Source: Pyrus communis (taxonomy: Eukaryota; Streptophyta; Magnoliopsida; Rosales; Rosaceae). Taken from it: 64,000 nt of DNA. Positions 46,797 through 58,667 of the stretch are shown piece by piece (position 1 is the stretch's first letter; every line of letters starts with the position of its first letter). The position numbers were made by a program, and so were the translations under genes. Location of the stretch: contig NC_084819.1 in the NCBI RefSeq assembly GCF_963583255.1, positions 14,071,259-14,135,258 on the forward strand, in the 5' to 3' direction. The notes below the pieces were generated by a model. That model saw only the letters and a program-made list of their open reading frames with translations, did not search any database and was not told the DNA's origin.

Positions 46797-48887
46797 ATGG
46801 GCGAAAACAAATCCGAAACTTTGTATTTTGATCTGAATACGGGAGCTAAGATCCCATCTGTTGGTCTTGGAACATGGAAGGCTGAACCAGGTGTGGTCGG
46901 TCAAGCTGTCATCGCTGCAGTCAAGGTTCATTATCCACATATTGATTCTTCAAAAGTTTAAACTATCACATGATTAGATAAAGCCTTTGTCTAGGGTTAA
47001 AATTTATGCTCAAGAAGTGTTCTTGGTTATGCAGAATGGCTACAGGCATATTGACTGTGCATCAGTCTACGGTAACGAAAAAGAGGTAGAATTTTAATCA
47101 TTTCTTACAGAACCTTAATTATAATTTCTTTAAATTTTCTTTTTTTATCCTTCAATATTGTTATGGACTTATGTTATCTTTTCTTCTGTTGACATCTTGC
47201 AGGTAGGAGTGGCATTGAAGGAACTATTTTCAACTGGCGTAGTACAGCGTAGCGAACTCTTTATTACATCTAAGTTATGGTATGTGTTCATTCTCTTTTG
47301 TTTCTTCAATCGAGTCTCGTATTTCTGAATAAATATGATCTCGGCACAATCCTAAGTTCATTTCGCTAAGTGTTTAGAAACAATATTCTTAATTATATAT
47401 GTTATCGATAGAGAAAAATTGATGAAATTACAAGAGTTGGATCTTACTTTAGAGCCAAGTATTTGGTATGTGCAATGGAATCTTATGTTGTTTCCCCTGA
47501 ATCTTCGTGACGTATACAGGTGCAGTGACCATGCCCCTGAAGACGTATCTAAGGCACTGAGCAAGACTTTAGAAGATCTGCAGCTTGATTATATTGATCT
47601 ATATCTTGTATGCAACTAGTACTTTGTATAAGCACGACATTTCGTGAGGCTAACCTTTCTGCCTGAATTCGGAACTCCAATAACAATGAAACTAAAATTT
47701 TAAGTGGTTTTGTGGAACATTCTTGTGCAGATACACTATCCACTTCGTACAAAGCGAGGCTCAGTAGGTTTCGCTCCTGAAGTCATGGTTCCATTGTGCC
47801 TTCCAGAGACTTGGAATGCAATGGAGGGCCTGTACGCATCTGGTCAGGCACGAGCAGTCGGGGTGAGCAACTACTCGTCTAAGAAGCTGCAGGACCTCCT
47901 TTCTTATGCAAAAGTTCCACCTGCAGTAAATCAAGTGGAGTGCCACCCTATCTGGCAGCAACCGGCTCTTCACAATTTGTGCAAATCTGCTGGAATTCAT
48001 CTGTCGGTAAATTCTATATGCCAACTTGAGAAATTTTCCATGGAGGAATCCGCCCTCAGTTCTACTCAATTTTCTTCAATGTTATTCTCATTTATTGATT
48101 GGGTTGATAACTTGATTATTTAGTCTATAGAATGGTTCCTTAAAAGTTTTAGAACCCGAAATGTGATACTTACAAACTAAAAATCAAAACAATTTTTCCG
48201 AGAGTATTGTATTGATAACTCTACACCAAAACAAATGTCTAGAAAAGGTCAAAGTTAAAGAAAATTAAGTAGAAGTGAGATTTTCTTGACGCGTCTTGCA
48301 CGGAGCCCAACTGATACCAACTTCAAAAGTTCAACATCCATTTTAATTTTCAGGAAACTGAGTAGCTTATTTTTTTTTCAACATCCATTTTAATTTTCAG
48401 GAGACTGAGTAGCTTTTTTTTTTTTTTTTTTTTTTTATCTAGAAAACTCTTCCTTTCCTTTCAGGCATATTCTCCTCTGGGTTCTCCAGGGGTTTTGATG
48501 AAGGGGGAAGTTCTGAAGGATCCAGTACTGAATGAAATCGCCAAGAAACTCAACAAGTCAACCGCGCAAGTATGTCTTCGTTGGGGCATTCAGAGTGGAC
48601 ACAGCGTCCTTCCAAAGAGTGTAAATGAAAGTAGGATCAAGGAAAATCTAAGCTTATTCGACTGGTCCATTCCCCCAGAGCTCTTCTCGAAAATTTCGGG
48701 AATCCACCAGGTTTGTATAACACATGCTTAAATACATCCCTCGACACATTTTATCACATAAAAGTTTCCATTGACATTAACTTGCTTGTCTGTTATGCAG
48801 CAAAGGCTCCTACGGGGTGATTTCGTAGTCCATGAGAGCTTGAGTCCTTATAAAAGCGTTGAAGAACTGTGGGATGGTGAAATATGA
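46797..48887 (+). CDS. AKR4C-type NADPH-dependent aldo-keto reductase, copy 3 (diverged)
   Basis: Seven exons give 317 aa: 46797-46925, 47035-47085, 47203-47279, 47520-47607, 47731-48006, 48465-48710 and 48801-48887. Exons 2-5 and 7 have the same lengths as in copies 1 and 2; exon 1 is 9 bp longer ([16 protein letters not shown]) and exon 6 is 3 bp shorter. The tetrad is Asp50, Tyr55, Lys84 and His117 ([23 protein letters not shown]). The Trp after the catalytic His, HWP in the other copies, is Tyr here, and GVSNYS replaces GVSNFS, so the substrate pocket may differ. [17 protein letters not shown] and LPKSV are present. It is an older paralogue about 21 kb from copy 2, separated by transposon-filled DNA. 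Confidence 0.93.
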
Positions 48888-49599
48888 CATCTTTTATTCA
48901 ATTTGATCCGTACAAGTTTGTCGATTTTCTTGCTTTCTCTGCCACATTTCAGATGGAAGAAACTGTATTTTGTAGTCTGCGATCTGCTTTTATAATCCAC
49001 TTTCTTATTGACTTGATTTATTAAATGTGAATAATGGCATGCATTGCATGAAAGGGAAAATATTGTTTTCATAAGCAGCTTTGCTTACCACACTGTCCCA
49101 AGAACTCTCCTTTGTCTGTTGGATTTGGAAGGACTCCGTGCAACAGATCGGTTCCGGCCTCAAGGGTCTCAGAATTTGAAACTTTTTCAACGGAATTGTG
49201 CCTGTTCAAATCCACCTGAAAAATTCTGTGAAACTTTTTTAAATCCTTGTTGGGCTTGCCAAACGGGTCACTTCGGCTTAAATCAACTTTCCTTCGAAAC
49301 CCAAAATTCCTTGTCAAGACTCAGAGTGCAACCCTAAAGGTTGAATTCGTTTGGTACTTGGAATAGAATTGGATTGGAAAACTCGTTAGCTTTTTTTTTT
49401 TTTTTGAACAAACGAGGATGGAAAATTGGCTACGTCTCACAATGAGTTAGCTAAGTCTCAAACTTTTAACTTATCATTTTTATTCCTTTTCTCAGTCTCT
49501 CCCAAATTGACGGATATGAATAGTTTTTTTTTTTTTTTTTTTTTTAAAATCATTGATATGAGTAGCTTATAACTTATCTTTATAATCCAAGTAATGCTA

Positions 49600-49862
49600 T
49601 GCATACTATGTTTTTATACCACATTAAGTGGCATTTGATGTGGACAGCCACATCATTTAAATTAATCAGATTTTTAAATTTAATTCATTATTTAATAAAC
49701 TAATAATTAAGAAAAACTAGTTAATTAAATGATGATTGTGGTATACGAGGAGTCTTTCTCCTTCCTTTCCTTGGGTTTTGCAAATTTTTCAAATGATGTG
49801 GTTGTCCACATCAGATGCCACCTAAGATGGTATAAAAATATGGTATAAAAACATAGTATGAA
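49600..49862. mobile_element. Probable ~260-bp MITE
   Basis: Left TACTATGTTTTTATACCA with TTAAGTGGCATTTGATGTGG faces right CCACATCAGATGCCACCTAA and TGGTATAAAAACATAGTA, i.e. inverted ends of about 50 bp with few mismatches. The flanks (AATGCTATGCA and GAATAGCATTA) share AATGCTAT-like sequence in inverse, so the arms may extend further. Family not identified. Confidence 0.6.
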
Positions 49863-50300
49863 TAGCATTACTCTTATAATCCCCTTATGAAAAATTCGTT
49901 GTCTTTACCTTAGTTTGTTACCTAAGATACCGTTTCAAAAAAGTGGAAACTACTTTCTCTAATTTTCAAATTTTAGCCTTGAGTTTTCACTTGTTGGTTT
50001 TGAGTTTTCAATTTTTTGAAAACAGAAAGTAGTTTCCAAAAAAGTAAAAAAAAAAAAAAAAAAAAACTGGAAGCTGAAAACGAAATAGTTATTAAACAAC
50101 CCTTAAATGTATCTTTAATTTTAGGGTGTCTTAACGAAACACTCTTGGTACTATCCACTTTTAACGTTAAGGACATTTTTACTGTAAAAAATCACTTCTA
50201 GTACTATTCACTTACAACACTTTTTTGCCCTTTTGATAAAACTCAAAGTTTTCAAACCTTAGTTTTCCTTTAATTGTATGAGTTATCCAATATTTTTCAA

Positions 50301-50448
50301 GGGGTGTGATATCCACACATCCCATTTTACTTCTCACACACCTTTTTAATTTTCGGCCGTCGGATTGGATGAATTGAAGAAGATCAACGGACAGAAATTA
50401 TTAAGAGGTGTGTGAAAAGTAAAATGAGGTGTGTAGATAGCACAAGCC
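50301..50448. mobile_element. 148-bp hAT-type MITE (copy A of a family)
   Basis: Inverted ends GGGGTGTGATATCCACACAT / ATGAGGTGTGTAGATAGCAC.. with CATTTTACTTCTCACACACC inside, and an exact 8-bp duplication TTTTTCAA (50293-50300, 50449-50456). Confidence 0.85.
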
Positions 50449-50570
50449 TTTTTCAAACCCTACTACTCGTCAAACCAGTCCTAATTCTAAATATGATTGT
50501 AGTCATGAATCATGTTAATCCTTTTAAATGAAAAATAAAAAATAAAAAATCAAACAAGATTAGATAAGAT

Positions 50571-50574
<4 letters not shown>

Positions 50575-50613
<39 letters not shown>
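50575..50613. repeat. GA microsatellite
   Basis: About 19 GA units in the 3' flank of P5CS. Confidence 0.9.
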
Positions 50614-50618
<5 letters not shown>

Positions 50619-50856
50619 AACCATCTTCTCTCTTAATCTGAAATAAATAAAACCTCTATAATTCCTGATTAAGAGGATGATTACATGAAGCCCCCTTAAT
50701 CCAGGTAATCAAAATCTGGCAAGGGGACAAACGTCGATTTTATACGACGATACTATACGTAGAATATTTTTGTGGAGCAATGAACTCCTACACTGTCATT
50801 TGATAGAGATATATGTAGTAACTAAGGCTAACAGATGACCATATGTGTTGAGATGT

Positions 50857-53800
50857 TTAGGAATTAAGCAGGTCCTTGTGGGTGTACTCGACCCCTCTAT
50901 CCGCGTCTACAATCTGCCCGTTCCCTCTCAGAACCCTGCATTTTGTTACGCAGACGAAGGAATCATGCAACAAGAAACAACCAGTATGCTCAAAGTTTAG
51001 AAATAAAGATAATGCAGGACTGATATACCATCTTGTTGTTAGTAATCCTTCAACTCCTACAGGACCTCGAGCATGAATCCTGCTCGTACTTATCCCGACC
51101 TGTTCATGCACCAGATCAGTGACAATTGAGGGGGAAGAACAAAATGTTGGTAATCAATGCCAGAACTATAATCAGAGAGCACTTACTTCTGCACCGAGTC
51201 CAAAGCGAGCTCCGTCACAAAACCTTGTACTCGCGTTATGAAAGACTGCAGCACTGTTAATGCAAATAGTACAGCCATCAAGATGTGAACGATTCAGAAA
51301 ATTTTGAGTAAAACCAATTAGAATACGCATCTTTCATTGTTTGAAAAAATATCGTTCATATTTTTCGCAAAGAAAATAAGGTTTTGGAAGCCAATGAAAA
51401 ATGCTCTAGTCTGTCCTGTGCTGTGCACACATGAAATATGCTTACCTGTCGACTTGAGTTAGGAAAGTTTCAGCAACTTGACGATCTTCAGCCACAATGC
51501 AATCAGTATGAGCACTGCAAAACAGGGGATGTGGAAAGGAGTGGAGAGGCAATAAAGTTAGAGAAATCACCGGAAAATAATCAGTACAGCAGCGATAGGG
51601 GAAAAAGAAGAGATGAAATATGCGAAATGTAAATACCTTCCATGTTCATGAATGTGGTCAATCGCAGCGTTTACATCATCAACGATTTCAACTGAGCAAG
51701 CCAATGAACTGTACTCGTAATGTAATGAGTTTGTCTCTGGAAGGTTTAACGCAGTTGCTGCCCTAGGTCCACCATATAAGGTAACATCTGCAACCGACTT
51801 GCTGTCATTAACTGATATCCGTTACCAATATTTAGAAATGAAAAATGTAAGTAGATTGTATCAATGGGAACAGAACCATAGTTCTGAAGTCCTATTAGGA
51901 ACAAACAAAAATATAGGCACGGCTTTAAGAATAAGCGTATCACATTGTTAGGCATCAAAATTTATTTCTCAATTTTAACTAGAAAAGAGGTTACTGTACA
52001 GATACATTAAACTTTCCAGCGGTTTGTTGATAGATAAGTACACAGTATAATTTGGACAAAAAAAAAAAGTACACAGTATAATACCTGAATCCTGGAGTTC
52101 TGAAATTATCTGCTTAAACCCGCCATCGTCACTCAACAAATCCTTGTGTACGAGAAGTGTTTCCTGAGAAAAAGAGTAACATTTTAAGGCACCAGTACAG
52201 TGAATTCCAATGTCAGGTACAGATAATAATGGACGCCTAGACGGGCATAAAAGATCAGCCATGGATAGCAAAAGGTAAAATTACCATTGCATTGCAGGCA
52301 GCAGGGTAGTCTACTTTCGCATCCAGAACAATGCGCTTCGCCATATCCAGATTAGCGGACTTGTCAACATAAACGTGACAAATCCCATCTGTGAATCAGA
52401 AGCAGCAATTTACTAGTAACTCTAGTTTGCAGTGGTAGGGTATTACATTGCCCATACTATTTCTCTTACCGGCATGACCAAGAACAGGTATCTTAGTTGA
52501 CTCCTTAATTTGAGAAACAAGCTTATTGCTGCCTCTAGGGATGACAAGATCAATCACGTTATCCAGCTGCAGCAATACAATTTGTTTAGTATTCATCGTG
52601 CTGAAAAACCATAAACATTTTAAAGTTTCTGTACACACCTTGAGCAGGTCAGGAATCTCATCTCTTGTATTCACAAGTCCAATAAGTTTGCAGCCAACAG
52701 GTTCTGGGATTGCTGAGGTGATGACCTGCAAATAGAAGAAAGTAATTAAGCGAATGCAAATTAGAAACGTGTTAATGCAGAGAAAACCATGCTCCTGAAT
52801 TTATACTTTGTAAAATAATGATAAAAGGCCATAACCAGAGTCTCAAACCTTGTGCAAGATTGCATTTGATCGCTTGGCTTCTTTCCCACCTTTAAGCAGA
52901 AGACCGTTCCTACTTTGAATTGCTAACGAAGCTATCTGTTGAATCGTTTGGAAGAGAAAAGTGTTGGTAAACTTATCAAGAAACTTCCATGTGAACAAAA
53001 TCAAGAAAATGTCAACAACCAAAACAAGACTGTAAAACTGCAAATTTCTGCAGGCTTAGATGCTTAAGGATTCGGGAGTATATATATGTAGTTTATATTT
53101 TGTATACCTGAACAAGGGCATCCGGTCGAGACTCAAACACAACTAAGAGAACACCCAAAGGACAAGACAGTTTCTCCAAGACAAGCCCTTCTGCAAGCTG
53201 CATGTAAGAGCAGTTGTAAAATTGTCAAAAGTGAGATGCAGTGGAGAGGGAAAACAGTTTATCAAAGGGGCTACGATTAACATTCGGTTCCGTGTAAATT
53301 GAATCATTAAAAGTCTAAACATGTACCATACGTGGTCATTAATACTGAATCACAACAACAAGAATAGTGCCCTGACCTCGGTCTTCTTTAGAACACGGCC
53401 AATGGGCTCTTCCATGTCGGCAAGTTTACGTATGGACTTTGCAAGAGCAGAAATCTATAGACACGCATTAGATACAAAATAAGAAGATTTCACCCAAGCT
53501 GGAGTGATGCAGGCTTAGTTTCAACTACACAAGTACTGAACTGCATACCTTCCCAGGCTTTAGGGCTAAACGCGATATTAGGGCCTTTTCATATCTATCG
53601 TCCTGCGCAGCAGCAACATCAGCTTCATTCGCAGCTAAAATTTCACCTTCATTTGCCTCCAAGGCATCAGCTACGTCAAGCAAAATTTTCCTCCTCTCTT
53701 GAGATCCTAGAGCCTGCAAGGAAAATAATTCACATTAGATCCTGAATCTGTCTACTTAACCACTTGCTCTATATCCAAGTTCTTGAGGAATACTTTAATC

Positions 53801-56168
53801 TCTATACAAAGAACCTCGACCATCACAATTGAAAAGGAAAACAAGAAGTTTATGAAGACAATTACTCGAAGTTGTCTAGATGATTCCCGCGCTGCAACAG
53901 CCATGTCACGTGCACCTTCTTCCTTAACTAGAGTCCACAAATGTGCATCTTGATGAAATACAGTGCCTATCCGGTCTCCACGAAGCACTTTCTTTATGTT
54001 GTCTGCATAACCGCTGTAATAAAATACAAAACTTTAGCAACAAGAAACTATTGCAGTAGGCCAGAAACTCCATTGAATTATGCCAGAAAATGCTAAGAAC
54101 GGAAATATCCTCTTTAATCTAAACTGGGTGTTATATATCAAAACAATTAGATGATAGAATTTACCTAGTGATAACAACAGGGATTCCACCATAAGCTGCA
54201 CATACAGCAGCATTGACTTTAGCAGTCATACCGCCTCTGCCCACCCTTGACTTGTCCCCAAAAGTTATTTCTCCCTGATGTTTCTCTTTCACATAAGTAT
54301 GGATTAACTTTGATTTCGGGTCAGTAGGAGGGCCACTATAGAGGCCCTCTACATCGCTTAACAAAACTAGAAGGTCAGCTTTTAGTTCCAGAGCCAATAG
54401 CCCAGCCAAACTGTCATTGTCCCAAAATATGCCAGAAGAATCCTGCGAACATAACTTCCATTCAGAAGCAACAGATATATATTTGAATGCAGGAAAATTA
54501 AGTGCCCGTCTAGTAACATTTTTATTTTTAATTTTCACTTTTTGGTTTAAAGCTAAAGAGATGAAGGAAAATGAATATCAGAAAGCCGGGAGGGAGATGA
54601 AAGAGGTGAGGAAGAAAAGAAGGGAAACGTATAAACCACAATATTATTCGTAGTATCTAGTTCGTAGTTTTTATTTTATGCATCAATCTACATCTATCAT
54701 CTCTCTTCTCACTAATCTCACATTTTCCCTTCTCCATCTTCAATTAAAAACAAAAACCAAAAATCAGAAACAAAAATCTTACCAAACGGGCCTAAGCAAT
54801 TCATAAGATTTGTTTTCAAGGGAAAAAGAGTGGGAGAGTAACAAAAGCATGAATGTTGCACAACACACAACCGAAAACACAGCCAGTATAAATCCATATG
54901 CCGAACAGAAGCCCTATCAAAACAAATTTGAAGAAAAAGTATAGGAACAAGCGGAGTTGAATACCTCGTATGGAGCTTTCCTAGTACTAACAGCATCATT
55001 TTCATTGAAGATAGGAACAACCCTCAGTTTTAAAAGCGACGTTACAGTCTCAGAAAGCTGCTTTCTGAAAGCTTCATCCCTAAACACGCTATCCGTCACA
55101 AGAAGTTGCGAAGAAGTCACATCAAGCTGCAAGTTAAAGAATGCCAAAACTGTTCAAGCGATGGAGGCAGGTCTGAAATTACGTATAAAAAAAACTTGAA
55201 AAATGCGCACGTGTTGTAATCCTATATGAAACTGCAAGAAGATTATAATCTTGCCTGGCTGAACATGGTATCATATAGAGCCATGAGGCTACTCTGTCCA
55301 ACAGCGGCACAAGCCTTCCCATCGAAATCATTTTGTGGATTTTGGAGATCAGCAAAGCTGCAAAACAAGGCATTAACTTGTTTCAGGCACTTTTGTTTCG
55401 TGAAATCGATGCCAAAACTTCACACACAATAGTAAATGTACATGTCATTGCATATAAACCTGCTATTTGCCAATCTCCGGAATCTTAGCCTTTGACGGCC
55501 AAGACCAACAGCTCCTGAAGTCACCAAAATAACCTCATAGCCCTGGGAATTTATATCTTTAAGCTGCAAATATCCCATTCGAATATGTCATCGCTCATTA
55601 GTCTCCGATACCATTTTTTGTGTCAGTCTAAACAAGAGAAACAGTGTATATGAATCAACAAAGGGGAAATACTCGTCGTAGTTTTAGAACGAAAAACAGA
55701 CCTGCTCACACAGAGCGCCTAGTCTTCCCAATGCTAATCTTCCATCACCACGAGTGACCACAGCTGTTCCGACCTTCAAATTTCGAACAATCAAGTAAGC
55801 AAATTGGCCATATTATCATAAAAGCACCATCAATAATTGTCGTAGATCCAAGTTTCAGTCTTTCAGACACATAAAGGACGAAAATGCTATACAAACCCAA
55901 GTTTTCTTTTTTCCCAAAACTTTTTCTTTCAACTTACATGGCATTGAGCATATTGGGACTTGCATGTACAAAAAAATACATATTATATCTATACATATAT
56001 ACACATTATATATATATATATATATAGATTGCAAAGAAAGAATGAAAAATGAAGACATAATGGTTTACCGTGTACCTTAACAACGATACGCTTGACATTC
56101 TTGACAAAAGCTCTCGTAGGATCCACAGAGTCCATGGTTTGCTTGCCCAATGGAGTTTTACTCGACAT
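50857..56168 (-). CDS. P5CS: Delta-1-pyrroline-5-carboxylate synthetase (bifunctional)
   Basis: Twenty exons on the minus strand encode 727 aa: 56168-56076, 55773-55702, 55563-55460, 55357-55255, 55126-54965, 54442-54165, 54013-53866, 53713-53549, 53454-53377, 53197-53108, 52935-52849, 52725-52639, 52566-52470, 52388-52285, 52163-52085, 51787-51637, 51514-51446, 51253-51187, 51099-51029, 50935-50857. It turns glutamate into glutamate semialdehyde/P5C, the committed step of proline synthesis. The N-terminal glutamate-5-kinase half has [12 protein letters not shown] (69-80), FNENDAVS (164-171) and [11 protein letters not shown]. The C-terminal glutamyl-phosphate reductase half has [27 protein letters not shown] and the catalytic Cys553 in [10 protein letters not shown]. 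Phe139 corresponds to the feedback-sensitive Phe of plant P5CS (position 128 when counted from Met12). Intron 4 has a GC donor (55254). If translation starts at Met12 (56135) the length is 716 aa, nearer the usual 717; the upstream ATG adds 11 residues. Confidence 0.95.
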
Positions 56169-56800
56169 GGGATATCACCAATATGCACAGAAAACAAAAC
56201 CCAGATTTTCCTTCTTTTTTTTTTTCTTCTGGTTTTTCTTGGTCGTTTGGTGTTGCACTGTTGGCCAATAGAAAGCTCGCAGCAGCTTATCAAAGAAGCA
56301 GAGAGAGAGAGAGAGAGGAGAGAGAGGGAGATGGAGGAGAGAGAAAAACTCAGAAAACCAGAGGCCAATGAGAGAATCAAAACCAACCTGAAACAACTGC
56401 TGGCCCCTTACAAATTAATTTAAATATAACACAAAACTCTGTGAAAAATCGACAGCGCCAGAAGAAAACAAAAGTAAAATAAAAAAATCTTGAGAGAGAG
56501 AGAGAGTAAAAAAGTGCACAAAAATATAAAATATCGGCAGGAGAGTGGAGCCTCGGCCGAAATACGAGGAGGAGACGGCCACGTCCCGTGGTCGCTTGGG
56601 GACGAACTTCTTTTGCGCACTGTGTGAAGGTGGTGGGTTTGGATTGTATTTGGGCGAGTCACGTGAAGCTGTGGAAAGGCAAAAGACCAAAAAGAGCGTC
56701 AGGACGTCGTTTTCGTGAACCCAGTAAAAGGAAGATCGTTCGTCAATTGACAATTTGCCACATATTTTTAGAGAAAAAAATTGCAATCATGTCACTAATT
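56169..56800 (-). promoter_or_regulatory. 5' flank of P5CS
   Basis: CT-rich on the coding strand, with GA runs on plus at 56299-56330 and 56493-56505, and GAAAAAAAAAGAAGG-type tracts, as in many plant leaders. GGAGCCTCGGCCG and CACGTCCCG (ACGT core, 56579-56587) and CACGTGAAGC (56661) are possible G-box-like sites. No TATA box was fixed. ORFs in this stretch are low-complexity. Confidence 0.45.
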
Positions 56801-58667
56801 ATTGTCAAGTCTTAATTTAGATATATAATTTACGTGACTGATCTACGCAGCGCTATTTTAACTTTTATATATAGCAGATACGCAACGTATATACTGCGAC
56901 AAAGCGAGTCATGTAATGTTATTAATTTGCGTGATTGATCTACACGGCAATGAGTTGGTTATAGTAGTTTATGCAAAATTTATAATTTCAGGTATCTAAT
57001 AAAAACGGAAGGAGATATATGAATTAAAATGCTTCAATCGAGTGAGTCACGTGGTGCTTTTATGCAACATTGTAACTGTTTTGGCCAATCATTTCTCCAA
57101 ACTATGTGATTCATAAGTGAATTAGTGACTTTATATAGTTTTGCTAAAACCGCATTGAAAAATTTATGCTTCATAGTGGCGAAGTTAGGATTTTACACAA
57201 ATAGGGTCATGATTTCGACAAAAAATTCAGTGTACCATTCCATCAAGCATTTGTTGGGTACTATCAAAATCTATCAACATTCGCTAAAAGCTTGTGATGA
57301 CATCTATTGAAAGCTGCTACCTGTTGTGTTTTTCTAGCATTTGCATCCGTCAAGGTGTGCCCAGGCTAACAAACTATCAGGACTTGCCTGTCAGGACTTT
57401 TTGAGTGAATTGCATTACGTCGAATGTGTGGTGCGCACCATTGGGTTGCACACAAGAAAAAGGAGAAGGAAGACATGAAAAAGAAAGATGAAAATTAAAG
57501 AAGAAAGAAGCAACAATAGGTTGTAATGCAACGTTGTTCACTCTCTTCTTAGTTGGGAACAAAGATAAATCTACCAACAAATATACATGAGTTTAGACAA
57601 CAGTTGAGGTCATGAGCATCCATTAATTCCAAACTAGCTCCACTACTGCTCCACTGATTAGGTCGCTTCACGAATTAGAACTTTCCGATATTGATTTTTT
57701 TTATCATAAATGGCATATACATCATGAGAGAATTCATTCTCATCAGTGGTGCAAACTGATTATTGTGAATATAAGTTATTGAAATAAACAAATAACTTCA
57801 AACTAATATGGAAATATAAGTTATTATGATTAAATTGTGTACATAGAATATCATGTTATTAACAGTACACAGCTAAATACAGAATTTATGAGGAAATATA
57901 TACAAGAAATTCATTACCAAATACATCGTATTACATTATGTGGAATTGTATCTAATCATTATAATTCCATTTCTTGTTTTGTTTTGTTTTTAACAACTTA
58001 CAATGTTAAATTTATTCAAGTACATTGTATCTATATGATATTTTCTATGGGCAGTGCTATTTTCACACTCATTTTTACTTTTCACACGCCCCCTCTCAAT
58101 TTTCGGTTGTCATATCGAATAAATTGAAGAAAATCAATGACAAAAAATTAACAAGAGCGTGTGAGAGGTAAAAATGAGTGTGAATAGCACTTTCCTTTTC
58201 TGTTTAATTTGAGCAAATATTCTAACATACAACATGATATGCAATATTATTTCAACAAACTGGTTCTAACAAATTGATGTAGTCAACTTAGTTATGTTTA
58301 AGTATGCTATATGATGATTATTTCAACCAATTAAGTTTTATTGCTATGATCTAAGTTCACATTATTATTGTAACTGATGGATTGCCCTAGTAGATAGGGT
58401 AATTCTTTTCAATCTATTGTGAGTTTACGTCCTAATTTCAACAATTACCCTCTCATTAGTATATATTAGACTAGTAATATCGCTTGTATTAAATAAAGAA
58501 AACTTGTCACATTATTATTCTTCTACCTTTCAACATATTTGGAGAAAATCTTTCGTCAAGGCGCTCGTTGTACCACATGATTTTCTAGCCGAGACTCAAT
58601 AGTCGAAACCAATAGAGTAGTAGGTGGGGACGGAATGATGAGGGACGGCATGAGTGATGACATTACA
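56801..58667. other. AT-rich intergenic DNA
   Basis: No gene. One MITE (58049-58195) is present. The rest shows no recognised feature. Confidence 0.5.
58049..58195. mobile_element. 147-bp hAT-type MITE (copy B of the 50301 family)
   Basis: The ends GGGCAGTGCTATTTTCACAC and GTGTGAATAGCACTTTCC are inverted. Flanks TTTTCTAT (58041-58048) and TTTTCTGT (58196-58203) give an 8-bp duplication with one mismatch. The interior CAATTTTCGGTTGTC..GAATAAATTGAAGAAAATCAA parallels the copy at 50301 (AATTTTCGGCCGTC..GATGAATTGAAGAAGATCAA). Confidence 0.8.

Larger units (their letters stand above)
48888..50856. other. Intergenic between AKR3 and P5CS (convergent 3' ends)
   Basis: The two genes converge here. 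A SINE-like relic (about 49393-49450, CTCACAATGAGTTAGCTAAG), an inverted-repeat pair (CTATGTTTTTATACCA near 49605 and GGTATAAAAACATAGTATGA near 49840, suggesting a 250-bp MITE), one 148-bp MITE (50301-50448) and a GA microsatellite (50575-50613) were seen. No gene. Confidence 0.5.

Noticed and set aside
56006..56423. Overlapping Ser/Leu-rich and Arg/Glu-rich ORFs at the P5CS 5' end
   Set aside because: Low-complexity GA/CT leader sequence; the true first exon uses another frame.
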